Both the position numbers and the translations under genes were made by a program. The notes beneath the pieces were generated by a model. The model did not search any database. It was not told where the DNA came from and worked only from the letters and a program-made list of their open reading frames with translations. A stretch of DNA of 64,000 nucleotides from Muribaculaceae bacterium (GTDB lineage Bacteria; Bacteroidota; Bacteroidia; Bacteroidales; Muribaculaceae): contig JAFYYU010000003.1 in assembly GCA_017557425.1 (NCBI GenBank), positions 1-64,000 of the forward strand. Reading direction: 5' to 3'. Each line of letters starts with the position of its first letter. The stretch's first letter is position 1. Positions 63,239 to 64,000 of this stretch are shown piece by piece.

Positions 63239-64000
63239 CAGTCAACAAAGACTACCCAGTTGTGCTCATCGGGATAATCACCCTGCTGGATGGCACGCAG
63301 GCGGTTATACAGGGCGGTTACCTTGGGACCGACAGTGCCATCTTTTCTGATGACATAATGTACATCCTTGTCCATGTCAACCACCTCGCTGATGGGAGCG
63401 GTAACGGCAGCGGTGCCGCACTCGGCAGCCTCATCGGCCTCGGCCAGTTCCTCCAGGGGGATGGGACGAGCCTCAACCTCCATACCCAGGTCACGGGCAA
63501 TCTGCTGCAGACTCATATTGGTGATTGACGGCAGGATAGAATCCGACTTCGGGGTGATGTATTTGTTACCCTTCACGATAAAGAAGTTGGCAGGGCCACA
63601 CTCGTCGAGATATTTCTTTTCCTTGGGATCCAAGAACAGCGCAGCACTGTAGCCGGCAGCCTTGGCACGAGCGGTAGCACCCATACCAGCGGCATAGTTA
63701 CCACCCACTTTCCAACGGCCGGTACCACAGGGAGCAGCACGGTCATACTCACGGTAAACGGCAACCTTCGTGCACTGGAATCCCTCCTTGAAGTACGGGC
63801 CCACCGGAGTAACGAAGATGATTACCATATATTCATCGGCAGGGCTGACACCAACGCGGGGCGAGATGCCGATTTCTACGGGACGCAGATAGAGCGAGCT
63901 GCCACTGCCATAGGGAGGAATGAAGCGCTCGTTAAGCTTAACGACCTTCTTGCACATCTCCAGGAAGATATCCTCGGGAAGCGGCTGCATCTTGATACCA
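63238..64000 (-). CDS. ilvE: Branched-chain amino acid aminotransferase (N-terminus beyond window)
   Basis: At least 253 residues; the frame continues past the right edge (codons for G-I-K precede MQPLPEDIF). The PLP Lys is in TGRWKVGGNYAAG and CGTAAVTAPISEV is the phosphate-binding/class IV motif. The enzyme transfers amino groups between glutamate and branched-chain keto acids in Ile, Leu and Val synthesis. Coupled to the HD gene by a one-base overlap. Confidence 0.93.
   Translation of the reverse strand, partial: GIKMQPLPEDIFLEMCKKVVKLNERFIPPYGSGSSLYLRPVEIGISPRVGVSPADEYMVIIFVTPVGPYFKEGFQCTKVAVYREYDRAAPCGTGRWKVGGNYAAGMGATARAKAAGYSAALFLDPKEKKYLDECGPANFFIVKGNKYITPKSDSILPSITNMSLQQIARDLGMEVEARPIPLEELAEADEAAECGTAAVTAPISEVVDMDKDVHYVIRKDGTVGPKVTALYNRLRAIQQGDYPDEHNWVVFVD

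Overview
The window looks like chromosomal DNA from the order Bacteroidales (Bacteroidota), most likely Muribaculaceae or Prevotellaceae. Four things point there. Promoters have the Bacteroidota form (TTG or TTTG, about 20 bp, then TAnnTTTG), and Shine-Dalgarno sites are absent. A RprX/RprY-type two-component pair, the second EF-G (EF-G2) and DUF4924, DUF3667 and BspA-like proteins are present. Secreted proteins carry a dockerin-like motif. The family assignment is inference. There is no integrase, transposase, CRISPR array or phage module; this is mostly core genome with a few lineage-specific genes.

Layout. 1-1580: the N-terminal part of a BspA-like leucine-rich-repeat surface protein (minus). 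1.8-5.3 kb: a UvrA paralogue and an AlkD-like HEAT-repeat protein, a DNA-repair pair. 5.3-7.7 kb: a GT-C type membrane glycosyltransferase and hemW (minus). 7.8-13.4 kb: EF-G2, rprX-rprY and plsC. 13.4-19.1 kb: a PHP-type phosphatase, ribosomal protein L31 type B, a beta-helix secreted protein with a dockerin-like motif, and a DUF308-DUF3667-DUF3667 membrane operon. 19.2-25.1 kb: a lipid kinase, then a glycogen operon (GH133 debranching enzyme, GT4 synthase, GH57 with a histone-like tail). 25.3-34 kb: ppdK, a TlpA-like lipoprotein, a GH3/beta-lactamase fusion and a 5'-nucleotidase. 34-42.2 kb: a cyclophilin, a DUF349 protein, a sugar-phosphate transferase, recQ and a sodium symporter. 42.3-48.1 kb: small membrane proteins, a HTH-DNA methyltransferase fusion with a perfect palindrome over its promoter, an ABC-F protein and two acyltransferases. 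48.2-55.3 kb: a secreted protein and a colinear block crp-like, DUF4924, rfbD, prfC, an AmgK-RapZ fusion and murU. 55.4-58.2 kb: an FMN-binding protein, a sialidase-like protein, a membrane protein and a 2H phosphoesterase. 58.2-64 kb: a small secreted protein, an unrecognised gene behind a possible attenuator, a MerR regulator, a GNAT-zinc-ribbon fusion, tRNA-Arg(CCG), ung, rpsO, a HD hydrolase and ilvE (cut by the window edge).

The connections that stand out are these. Peptidoglycan sugar recycling is suggested by the NagZ-like GH3, the AmgK-RapZ fusion and MurU. Glycogen turnover is encoded by the three-gene operon. The best leads for something undescribed are the AmgK-RapZ kinase fusion next to MurU, the autoregulated methyltransferase, the GH57 enzyme with a histone H1-like tail, the MerR palindrome, and the leader-terminator before the unrecognised gene at 58.9 kb.
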